64,000 bases of DNA from contig JADJWF010000003.1 of NCBI GenBank assembly GCA_016716505.1, positions 728,971-792,970 of the forward strand. The letters run 5' to 3'. This document shows positions 53,154 through 61,631 of this stretch, piece after piece. This DNA is from Verrucomicrobiota bacterium (lineage in GTDB: Bacteria > Verrucomicrobiota > Verrucomicrobiia > Limisphaerales > J093). The translations under genes and the position numbers were made by a program. The stretch's first letter is position 1. Each line of letters opens with the position of its first letter. The notes under the pieces were generated by a model, which ran no database searches, was not told the DNA's origin, and saw nothing but the letters and a program-made list of their open reading frames with translations.

Positions 53154-55610
53154 CTACTGGGGTCGGGCCGCTGCGGCCCGTTCCCGCAGGCTCTTGATCG
53201 CCTCGAGAGATTGCAGCGCCCGCTGGTTGAGCGGGTCCAGCTTCAAGGCTTCGTTGAACTGCGCCTCCGCCTCGTCGAAGCGCAACTGCCGCGCCAGCGC
53301 CGTGCCGAGGTTGACCCGCGCCAGCAGGTGATCCGGCCGAAGGCGGACCACCTCCGCGAACTCGGCCTCTGCTTGGGGAATCTGGTTGTCCATGGCCAGC
53401 TCGACGCCGAGCAGGTAGCGGGCCTCCCAATGGCTGGGCCGCACCCGGATGGCCTCGCGCAGGCTGGCAATCGCGTCGTCACGCCGCTTCAAGCGCGCCA
53501 GGATGTCGGCCCGGCGCACGTGAAGGCGCGGTTCGTCTGGGCGTCGGGCAAGGGCGCGGTCGCACCGCTGCAGGGCGGAGTCGAGCTTGTCCTCGGCCAT
53601 GTCAATGCCCGCGAGTTCCACCTCCGCCTCGACGAGGTCCGGCCGCAAGGCCAACGCGCGCTCGAGGGAGGCGCGGGCTTCGAGCCGCTTTCCGGTCGCG
53701 GCCAGCAAACGGCCGGCGTGATACCACCCGCTGAGATGGTGCGGGATGAGATCGCGCACCTTGGTCCATTCCTCCGCCGCGGCGGCAGGGTCGCCGGTGG
53801 CCTCGAGGAATTCGGCAAAGTTTTCGTGCAGCCGGTGATCTTCCGGCGCGCACTGGATCGCCGCTTCGTACACGGCCCGCGCCTCGATTTGGGCGCTGGG
53901 GATCATCCGCTCGCGCATTTCGCGCCACTGTTCCCGGAGAGCCAGCCACCGATACCCGGCCCGGAGCTGGGCGGTGTACGGCGGTTCCAGCACGCGGTAC
54001 AGTACGGACTCAATCACCGCCGCGCGATTCCAGTCAGTCAGCCCCAGCAGCCGCTCGCACCGCGCCTGCGAAGCCCAGCTCGTGCCTGCCGGCGCACCCA
54101 GCACCTTCTCGACGGTCGGCTTCAACACCTCCGCCACCCGTCGCGCCAGCCGATAGTTGCCGTTGAACGTGAAGTGGACGTGCTCGAAAAACGACTCCGC
54201 GCCTGGAACGCCGCCGGCCTGGCCCTGGCCCAGCTCAGCGGCCGCATCCAGCCACTCGACGCCCCGCCCCGCCCAGCGCTCCGCCAGCTCCCGCAGGACT
54301 CTGTTGATGGCGCTGTCAGCGCGAAACGGCATCGCATCGCAGTCCCTCGCCAAGGCGAACCGTTTCCCCGCGGACTGGCCTTGGCCCCCGGCCAGCTCCA
54401 GCTCGGCGAGCCGGAACTGGGCTTCGGCATATTCCGGGCTGCGCGAGACGGCCAGCGCGAGGTTCGTCAGAGCCGTTTGCGGGTCGCCGCCCTCGAGGGT
54501 CTGAACGGCTGTCTGATAAAGCCGTTCCCATTCGGTCCGCGCGGACTCGGTGACCGTGCCGGCATGGCGCGAGGCAAAGGGGGCGCAGTCACGCAGGTTG
54601 ACCGCCACGCTGCTGAGGATCACGCGCGCGCCGGCGTTGACGCCGGCGCGCACGATGGCCTCCGCGTTCCGCGCAAAGTTCTGATGCACGACCGCGCGGC
54701 GCGGGTCGTCCGGCGGAATCTCCTGACCTTCAAACATCCGCAGTCCGGTCCAGTTCGTCAGCGTTGTCGGGGTGCCGCGCCATTTGGCCGCGCCCGCCGC
54801 CAACAACTGCCCCAGCCGGGTGGACTGGAGGGCCAGGCGCGCGCGCACGGGGGCGAGCGAAGGGGCTTGGGGACCAAAGACCGTTCCGGCACCGAACGGC
54901 CCGTAGTACTCGTTGTTGCCCATGTACACGACCCAGGCGTCACCGGCGAGTCCCGCGCACTCGCGGGCAATTTCGCGGATGGCGTGCGCGTTGATCGCCG
55001 TCACGCCGAGGTTGACCACCTCGATGCGCCCGGTGCGGAAGCGTTCGTTCAGCAACACCTCGAGATAGCGGCTGAACCCGTATGCCGGTCGCGGATCCCC
55101 CAGCGCGGCAGATTCGCCCAGCACGAATACGCGAAAGGTGCCCGGCGCCTTGCGGGCCGGCATTCGGACCGGAGCTGGCGCCCGAGCGACTGACGGCGGG
55201 AAGAAGCGCCAGCCGAACTTGTCGTTTTCCACCAGGTAATCCTGCCCACCGATCTTCAGGGGCCGGAAGAAGGACGTCGGATAACCGTAGCCGGCGACGC
55301 GCAGCCCAAGTTCCACCACCAACAGGAACGCCAGCGGCATCCCGATCGCGGCCACCCAGCGAAACCATCCGCGTCGCGGCCGTGACGGAGCCGACGCAGG
55401 AGCATCACCGGGCGGGGCGGGACGGGGCGTGACGGGCGCGCTGGACTTCTTTCGCTTCAACGCGGGGACGGTAGCAACGCGCCCGGGCGGGGAAAGCCGG
55501 AAGAGAACGGCAAGGTCGGACCGCGCCGCCCCTGAGCCACCAGTCGCCAGCCACGGCCGGCACAGGACCGGGGGGGTGATCGAAGCGAAACCAAGCAACG
55601 GAATCGTCAC
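53154..55610 (-). CDS. membrane-anchored SGNH-hydrolase-like protein with TPR repeats
   Basis: Up to 818 residues. After a basic segment (LKRKKSSAPV) comes a membrane helix (FRWVAAIGMPLAFLLVVELGLRVAG), then an SGNH/GDSL-like domain: FRVFVLGESAALGDPRPAYG (block I Ser), WVVYMGNNEYYGPFGAG (block III Asn), and FFEHVHFTFNGNYRLA (block V His). The C-terminal 280 residues contain at least five tetratricopeptide repeats. The ATG at 55610 yields a 50-residue N-terminus without homology; a TTG at 55460 starts at LKRKKSS and may be the real start. It belongs to the polysaccharide O-acetylation cluster. Confidence 0.78.
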   Translation of the reverse strand: MTIPLLGFASITPPVLCRPWLATGGSGAARSDLAVLFRLSPPGRVATVPALKRKKSSAPVTPRPAPPGDAPASAPSRPRRGWFRWVAAIGMPLAFLLVVELGLRVAGYGYPTSFFRPLKIGGQDYLVENDKFGWRFFPPSVARAPAPVRMPARKAPGTFRVFVLGESAALGDPRPAYGFSRYLEVLLNERFRTGRIEVVNLGVTAINAHAIREIARECAGLAGDAWVVYMGNNEYYGPFGAGTVFGPQAPSLAPVRARLALQSTRLGQLLAAGAAKWRGTPTTLTNWTGLRMFEGQEIPPDDPRRAVVHQNFARNAEAIVRAGVNAGARVILSSVAVNLRDCAPFASRHAGTVTESARTEWERLYQTAVQTLEGGDPQTALTNLALAVSRSPEYAEAQFRLAELELAGGQGQSAGKRFALARDCDAMPFRADSAINRVLRELAERWAGRGVEWLDAAAELGQGQAGGVPGAESFFEHVHFTFNGNYRLARRVAEVLKPTVEKVLGAPAGTSWASQARCERLLGLTDWNRAAVIESVLYRVLEPPYTAQLRAGYRWLALREQWREMRERMIPSAQIEARAVYEAAIQCAPEDHRLHENFAEFLEATGDPAAAAEEWTKVRDLIPHHLSGWYHAGRLLAATGKRLEARASLERALALRPDLVEAEVELAGIDMAEDKLDSALQRCDRALARRPDEPRLHVRRADILARLKRRDDAIASLREAIRVRPSHWEARYLLGVELAMDNQIPQAEAEFAEVVRLRPDHLLARVNLGTALARQLRFDEAEAQFNEALKLDPLNQRALQSLEAIKSLRERAAAARPQ

Positions 55611-55762
55611 GCCGGTGACGCCCCCGCGACGGCGAGGTCAAATCTCGCGATAAGAGCCGCTGCCCGGTTGAGCCCACCGGCCCGCCCCGCTAATGAGACC
55701 CCGGCCATCAGACAAGAGGCCGATTTCGAACCGAAAACCAAACTAACGAGACACTGCACGCA

Positions 55763-57961
55763 ATGAATCAGAACGAACTCAGAATGACCGGTCTGCTGGT
55801 GGCGGGCATCGGTCTGGCGCTGGCCCTCCCGGTCAGCGCGCAACGCCTCTTCTTCGAGGATTTCAATGGCCTGCCTTTGGGCCCGAACGTTGAGGAGGTC
55901 TCGCGGGGCGACAAGGTGTGGACCAAGACCCCGCCCCCGGGGTGGACGATTGACGACACGGGAATGCCCGGCTACGGGCAGCCCGACTACGACCAGTTGG
56001 ACGGAATGAGAGAGTGGGCGGGTTGGGCATTTGCGGACGTCAAGTGGTGGCCCACGGTGGACAACCAGCGCCGCTCCGAGTGGGTGCGCGCCAGCGGCGC
56101 CGCCGCGATCGCCGACCCGGACGAATGGGATGACGCCCCACACCACGTGGGCTTCTTCAACTCCTTCCTGCACAGTCCCGAAATCCCCGTGGCCGGTTCA
56201 GCCGCCAACACCCTGGCCCTGTTCTTCGACTCCTCGTGGCGGCCGGAAGCCGTGGACGACGGAGCACCGAAGTTCCCGGTGGGTCCCGAGGGCGGACCGA
56301 TCAACAACCAGACAGCCGTCATCACGGCGCGTTGGGACAACGGCCCTGAAGTGGAAGTTTTGCGCTGGGACTCGATCGCGGACAGTCCCACGTACAAGGG
56401 ACACTGGCCCAACGACGCGGTGCTCCTTGGGCTCAACAACCCGGCCGGCGCGCAGAAGCTGAAGCTCAAATTCGGCCTGATCGAGGCGGCGAATGACTGG
56501 TGGTGGGCAATTGACAACGTCACCGTGGGTCAGCCCCCGATGCTGACCGCCACCATCGGGCGCGGCGACGGCTTCACCGCTCGCATCGTGGAGGGCTTCG
56601 GCAAGCGGGTGGTGGACGGCAGCATCACGGCGCGTCTGGATGGCCAGCCGGTCAGCATTACCACCGAGCGCCCGGCCAACGAGTTCGAGCCGCCGATCGA
56701 GGAGGTCGAGGTCCAGCACCAGCGCACCCCGCAAATCTTCCCGCCCGACTCACTGCATCAGGTGGAAATCAGCTACCGCACGTCAGACGGCCGAAACGTC
56801 ACCGAGACCGCAACCTTTATCGCGCCGGGCTATACCACCGTCCGGGCCACGCCGTTCCAACTCACCGCGACGATCACTGAGCCGGACTACTTCCAAGTGG
56901 ACGAATCCAAGGGCGTGCAGCTCGAACTCAACGGCACCGCAATCACGGCCGGTTCGATCACGCGGGTGGACCCCAACCAGTGGGTGGTGCGGTTCCAGTT
57001 CCCCACTCCCCCACCCTCGGGTTCGGCTCATTCGCTGAAGGTCGCGTTCACCACCACCACGGCCCAGGTGGTCCAGCAGACCATCGGCTTCACACTGCCG
57101 GAGTATCCGGCCATTCCGGCGTCGCTGGCCACGGCAGCCGGCACCGGCCGCGACGCGGGCCTGCGCTGGCGCACGCACCAACTTCCTTCGGCCCGGCCGC
57201 TGGGCAACTCGATCGCCGGCGCCGAGGCGCAATTGCGCGGGGATTACGGCGAGACCATCCATGACCCGACGCTGCAAACGGCGGGCGGTTATTTCGTCGT
57301 GCCATTCGTGAACTTCGAACAAAGCGCCGGCACCGCCGGCCACTTCAACGCCGCCTCGTCGGTGCCGGGCCAGGATGTTCCGGACGACGTCATCCCCGGC
57401 ATTCCCGGCACGACCGGGAGCGACAACCACATCGCCGCGGAAGCGCGCGCCTTCCTCGAGTTCCCCGCCGCCGGCGTTTACGGCATGGTGGTGAACAGCG
57501 ACGACGGCTTCCAGGTCAGCACCGGCAACGCGGACAACCCCACGTGGCTCGTCCTGGGCAAATTCGACGGGGGCCGTGGCGCAAATGATACGGAGTTTTT
57601 TTTCAAGGTCGAACAACCCGGCGTGTACTTCTTCCGCCTGCTCTGGTTCGAGGGCACCGGCGGCGCGAGCGTGGAATGGTTCACGATCAACGCGGCCGGC
57701 CAGCGTGCCCTCGTCAACGGTACACAAACCGGGGCGCTGAAGGCGTGGCAGGCCCGCAGCGTGCCGGAGCCCGGGCTGCCGCAGCCGCAGCCGACCATCG
57801 CCATTTCGCGCGGTGAAGCCGGCGCGGTGATCGAATACACGGGTACCCTGCAGACGGCGGAACGCGCCGAGGGACCCTACAACGACGTCGCCGGCGCCAC
57901 GTCGCCTTACACCGTTCCGACAGAGGGACCGAACACCCGGTTCTATCGCACGCGCAACTGA
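55763..57961 (+). CDS. large secreted protein with PA14-like domain, function unknown
   Basis: A 732-residue protein with a signal peptide (MTGLLVAGIGLALALPVSAQ, first 26 residues). The N-terminal half includes FFEDFNGLPLGPNVEE and Trp/Gly-rich beta segments, suggesting a carbohydrate- or surface-binding fold, followed by repeats of Ig-like character. Near residues 555-650 a PA14-like pattern is visible (GVYGMVVNSDDGFQVSTG, FFKVEQPGVYFFRLLWFEGTGGASVEW). The C-terminus has IEYTGTLQTAERAEGPYNDVAGATSPY, common in Verrucomicrobiota exoproteins. No catalytic residues are recognised. It ends in a strong terminator. Confidence 0.68.
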   Translation: MNQNELRMTGLLVAGIGLALALPVSAQRLFFEDFNGLPLGPNVEEVSRGDKVWTKTPPPGWTIDDTGMPGYGQPDYDQLDGMREWAGWAFADVKWWPTVDNQRRSEWVRASGAAAIADPDEWDDAPHHVGFFNSFLHSPEIPVAGSAANTLALFFDSSWRPEAVDDGAPKFPVGPEGGPINNQTAVITARWDNGPEVEVLRWDSIADSPTYKGHWPNDAVLLGLNNPAGAQKLKLKFGLIEAANDWWWAIDNVTVGQPPMLTATIGRGDGFTARIVEGFGKRVVDGSITARLDGQPVSITTERPANEFEPPIEEVEVQHQRTPQIFPPDSLHQVEISYRTSDGRNVTETATFIAPGYTTVRATPFQLTATITEPDYFQVDESKGVQLELNGTAITAGSITRVDPNQWVVRFQFPTPPPSGSAHSLKVAFTTTTAQVVQQTIGFTLPEYPAIPASLATAAGTGRDAGLRWRTHQLPSARPLGNSIAGAEAQLRGDYGETIHDPTLQTAGGYFVVPFVNFEQSAGTAGHFNAASSVPGQDVPDDVIPGIPGTTGSDNHIAAEARAFLEFPAAGVYGMVVNSDDGFQVSTGNADNPTWLVLGKFDGGRGANDTEFFFKVEQPGVYFFRLLWFEGTGGASVEWFTINAAGQRALVNGTQTGALKAWQARSVPEPGLPQPQPTIAISRGEAGAVIEYTGTLQTAERAEGPYNDVAGATSPYTVPTEGPNTRFYRTRN

Positions 57962-57990
57962 GACAGCCTCGCGACATTCACCGAATTCGG

Positions 57991-58023
57991 GCCGGCGGAA
58001 CCCACGAGTTTCGCCGGCTTTTT
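57991..58023 (+). terminator. intrinsic terminator after the PA14-like protein gene
   Basis: GCCGGCG (57991-57997) pairs with CGCCGGC (58012-58018), extended by AA/TT pairs with a bulge, followed by TTTTT (58019-58023) about 30 bases after the stop codon. Confidence 0.75.
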
Positions 58024-58157
58024 GTTTGTGTCCGCCCGGAGCAGGCGAGGAACCCGCGGCGCGGCGATCCAGCGGTGATTCGTGCTGGCTGCCGCGCGGT
58101 GACAGGCCGAGGCGGATCACTCGCGGCTGTCGCGGCGCGTCAGCCGCGGCCGGGTTT

Positions 58158-58946
58158 TCAAAGCCCGCCTTCCTCCGGCTTCAACCACGGGGTGCCGGAC
58201 CAATACCACTTGGACGGCTTGAGTGACTCGGAATGCCCGTCCACGAACGCGATCGCGGAGCGACCACTGTGCCGGGGATGCGGCCCGCCCCAGTTGGGGT
58301 CGTCGTTGGTCACACCGCCGGTGTTCGGCGCGTCATTCCCCGGATCGTGGATGATCCAGCAACCCGCCTTCTCCGGACTCTTCTCGGTCACGCATTTGAG
58401 CGGGTCCGCTGTCCGCACCGGCTTGGAGCCCGCATCGGTATAGAGCACCGTGGCCGCCGGCTGGCGCACCATGACCTCGGTGACCGACGGCCACGTCTTC
58501 ACATCCCACACGCTGGGCCAGTCACAGCCGCCCAGGCGAAAGTTCATCCCGTAGTTGGACACCGCCTTGTCCGGTGCGTCGCTGGGGTAGTTTTGCAGGA
58601 ACTCCTTGAACTTCTTCGTTCGCACCGGGCAGAGCAACAGGTTGGTGGAGTCGCTGTACGGTTTGAGGAAGTTGAACCACGCCTTGCGAAAGACGTTGTC
58701 GCCGCGCACCTGGAACGTGTGCGGGTACCGGCCGGCGAAGTCTTCCGCGTAGAGCTTGGTGGCGGTCATCAACTGCCGCTGGTTGTTGAGGCACGCAGTG
58801 GCCTGCCCCTTTTGCTTGGCCTTCGACAGCGCCGGGAGAAGCATCCCCGCCAGGATCGCGATGATCGCGATGACCACCAGCAGTTCGATGAGGGTGAAAC
58901 CGGCCGCGCGAGCGCCGGTCCGGCGGGCGGGAATAATCCGAAGCAT
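58158..58946 (-). CDS. type II secretion-like pseudopilin, H-x9-DG family
   Basis: A 262-residue fourth pseudopilin. Leader MLRIIPARRTGARAAG, then FTLIELLVVIAIIAILAG, LLPALSKAKQKGQATACLNNQRQLMTA, and a C-terminal RHSGRSAIAFVDGHSES (H-x9-DG). It is typical in every respect. It sits alone between the PA14-like gene and the PEP-CTERM protein gene, which is upstream on the same strand. Confidence 0.9.
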   Translation of the reverse strand: MLRIIPARRTGARAAGFTLIELLVVIAIIAILAGMLLPALSKAKQKGQATACLNNQRQLMTATKLYAEDFAGRYPHTFQVRGDNVFRKAWFNFLKPYSDSTNLLLCPVRTKKFKEFLQNYPSDAPDKAVSNYGMNFRLGGCDWPSVWDVKTWPSVTEVMVRQPAATVLYTDAGSKPVRTADPLKCVTEKSPEKAGCWIIHDPGNDAPNTGGVTNDDPNWGGPHPRHSGRSAIAFVDGHSESLKPSKWYWSGTPWLKPEEGGL

Positions 58947-59113
58947 GAGCCGAAGTTGAATACCCGATGCGGATCTGACAAGCGCAACCGCTCGTCACGC
59001 TTCAACTCTCCGAGCCCGATCGTCCTCCGCCCAATCCCGTCACGTGCCGACCGCTTTGGACAAAAGACACCCCCGAAGGATGTTGGTGGCGGTCCGCCCC
59101 CGCCCCCGAACCG

Positions 59114-60133
59114 TCAGGCCGCCCTCCGGCGCCGCCAGACCGACCACCCACCCAGCAGCAGCGCGAGCAACCCGCCGCCGACCGGCTCGGGCACCGGCGC
59201 GAAATAGATTGAGCCGGGATAACTGAGACCCGTGATGTACGGCCCGCTTTCCAACGCCGTGATTCCCACGTTACTGCGCCAAACTGCGCCAGCACTGTCG
59301 AACAGGTTGGCATACAGCCGGCCGTCCGGGCCGATGCGGATGCCCGTGGCCGTGCCCGGGCCCATGCCGCCGATCAAGGTCTCGCTGCTCGGATTCAGCC
59401 CGGAGGAATAAACTCCCGGCGAGTTCAACGTGAAGCTGTACACCCGGGCCTCCGAACCAATCGTTCGACTAACAAATACCCGACCATCCGGACCGAACTC
59501 CATTTGGGAGGCGATGCCGCTGGTCGGTGTTGAGGCCAGAAACGGGCTCCACGTGCTGGAGGCCAGGTCGTAGGCGAAGATCTGGCCATCACTGCTGTCC
59601 ACCACATAAAGTCGGCCATCCGGGCCGATGCGCACGCCATCAGCCCTGCCCAGCCCGGCGGGACCGGCCAGAGCGGAGTCCGAGCCAGTGCCGAGGGAGA
59701 TTTGATGCAGCGTGCTGGAGCCGTACTCCGCGGCGAAAAGGTGCGTTGCGGTCCGCGTCACATCGAGTAGCGGCTGGCTGACCGTCACCGTGGTGAAAAC
59801 GTCGAACGTCGTCCCATCCAGCGACCGCCGATGGATAACCCCGTCTGCGCGATTGATCAGCAGGCGTCCGGAGGGGTCCGTTACCATGCCATCCGCCCCT
59901 TCAGAACTGCCGGCGATTGGGGTCCAGGAGCCAGGCACCGAAAGCGGCACACCGGTCGGCCCGGAAAAACTGAAGGCCCGCAAGTTGCCGGTGCCGTACT
60001 CGGTCACCAACAGCGCCGTCTGGGCCAGTGATTTTGACGCCGCTCCGCCGATCATCACCAACACCACGGAAGCCAGCAGCCCGCTCCACGTCCGCCGCCC
60101 GAGCCGGTCAGTCAAAGAAGTCTTCGCGCTCAT
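59114..60133 (-). CDS. PEP-CTERM sorting-signal protein with beta-propeller-like repeats
   Basis: About 339 residues. Signal peptide (SGLLASVVLVMIGGAASKSLAQ), then repeats of the form GPDGRLYVVD/GPDGRLYANL/GPDGRVFVSR and DGVRIGPDG, a six- or seven-bladed propeller pattern, then the C-terminal PEP-CTERM signal: VPEPVGGGLLALLLGG followed by WSVWRRRRAA. PEP-CTERM proteins are processed by exosortase and exported to the surface or matrix. No exosortase is in this window. The start is uncertain: ATG 60133 was used, an ATG at 60145 is possible. Confidence 0.85.
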   Translation of the reverse strand: MSAKTSLTDRLGRRTWSGLLASVVLVMIGGAASKSLAQTALLVTEYGTGNLRAFSFSGPTGVPLSVPGSWTPIAGSSEGADGMVTDPSGRLLINRADGVIHRRSLDGTTFDVFTTVTVSQPLLDVTRTATHLFAAEYGSSTLHQISLGTGSDSALAGPAGLGRADGVRIGPDGRLYVVDSSDGQIFAYDLASSTWSPFLASTPTSGIASQMEFGPDGRVFVSRTIGSEARVYSFTLNSPGVYSSGLNPSSETLIGGMGPGTATGIRIGPDGRLYANLFDSAGAVWRSNVGITALESGPYITGLSYPGSIYFAPVPEPVGGGLLALLLGGWSVWRRRRAA

Positions 60134-60349
60134 AAAGGCCAACATCCGCAATCGAATGAGACATTACCCGGACGGACCAAGGAAAAACCAACTGGCGCGG
60201 TAGCCGTCAAGGCCCGGATGCGCTCGGGAATGTTACAAAATGACGTCGGGCGGACGCCGATTCGAACCCAACCCCGCGCCTTTGCCGCTTGCCGGAGATT
60301 TCCACCAAGAAACCCTCGGCTCGCGCGTCAAGTCACCGGGAACGGCCCG

Positions 60350-61501
60350 GTGCAGACACCGGCAACTCCACCACCCGCGGACGGACCCGCTGACGAGGCC
60401 TGGCTCGCCGAGGCTTTCCGTCAGCACCAAGCGTCGCTGACGACCTACGCGTTCCAGATTCTCGGCGATCTCGAGAGTGCGCGCGACGCGGTGCAAGACA
60501 CGTTCATGCGCCTGTGCGAAGCGGAGACGGCAGCCTTGCGGGACCACGTGACCGCCTGGCTGTTCACGGTCTGCCGGCGTGGGGCCCTCGATTTCCTGCG
60601 AAAGGGCAAACGTGTGCAACCGTTGACCGAAGACGAAACCGCGCCCCGCTCCGACGAGGGACCCTCCCCCGCCGAGAAGGCAGTCATCTTCGCGGCGCTG
60701 GACCGGCTGGTGGCGGCCGGTTCCACCAACGGGGGGCCGGCCTCGAGACGGCTTACGGTCTCGCCAGCGCGCACTTCGACCGGGACGGGGTCAACCGCGT
60801 CATCCTGTGCAGTGACGGCGACTTCAACGCGGGCATGACCTACGGCCCGGAGTTAAACCGCTTCATCGCCGAACGGGCGCGTTCCGGCGTGTACCTGACC
60901 ACGCTCGGCTTTGGCATGGACAACTACCGCGATGAGCGGATGGAACAACTCGCGCATCATTGCAACGGCAACAACGGCTATGTGGATACGATCGAGGAGG
61001 CGCGCAAGCTCCTGGTCGAGCAGTTGGAGGCAACGGTGGTGACCGTGGCCAGGGGCGTCAAAGTGCAGGTCGAATTCAATCCATTCACCGTCCAGAGCTC
61101 CCGGCTGCCTGGCTACGAAAACCGGCGGCTGGCGGCGCGCGACTTCAATGATGATCGCCGCGATGCGGGCGACGTGGGAGCCGGCCACACGGTCACCGCG
61201 CTGCACGAAATCGTTCCCTTAGGTCTCGAAGCCGGCGTGGATCCGCTGCGCTACTCGCCGACCGACGCCGAGGGCCGGGCCGGCGAGTTGCTCACCTTCA
61301 AGCGACGATACAAGGAGCCGGACTCCGAAACGTCCCACCGGCTCGGCTGGTCAGTGCGTGATGGTGGTCGCTCGTACGCGCAGGCCTCGACGGAGTTCAA
61401 ATTCGCGGCGGCGGTGGCGGCTTACGGGTTGATTGTCATACCGTCGCGAGTTTCTTGACCTGGTGGCAAAGACCCGTGCGCTCCGACCCAACTGGCCCTG
61501 A
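60350..61501 (+). pseudogene. chimera of an ECF sigma factor N-terminus and a VWA-domain protein
   Basis: From a GTG at 60350 the frame reads AWLAEAFRQHQASLTTYAFQILGDL, ARDAVQDTFMRLCEAE and CRRGALDFLRKGKR, which is sigma region 2. Region 4 is missing. At LDRLVAAGSTNGG the text passes into a von Willebrand A domain of the YfbK type (GLETAYGLASAHF, VILCSDGDFNAGM, RSGVYLTTLGFGMDNYRDERME, later DUF3520-like FNPFTVQSSRLPGYENR). A G run at 60731-60736 is one base short, and near 61435 about 45 residues are missing before the usual ending YRREFLDLVAKTRA, which stops at 61501. Either decay by deletions or misassembly of neighbouring genes. Confidence 0.7.
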
Positions 61502-61631
61502 AGAAAGAAATACCCGCGAGAACCCAGCCCGCCTCCGGCCATGAAACAATCCGCCGCCGTCGCGGGGCAGCCCCCCCAGAAACCGCCGACTGGCCATCCC
61601 GACGCGCGGGTGCTACCTACTCCGGCACCGC

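Noticed and set aside
51252..55193. 1313-codon plus-strand frame
   Set aside because: It is an antisense shadow of the AlgJ-like, MBOAT and SGNH/TPR genes, which have clear family motifs.
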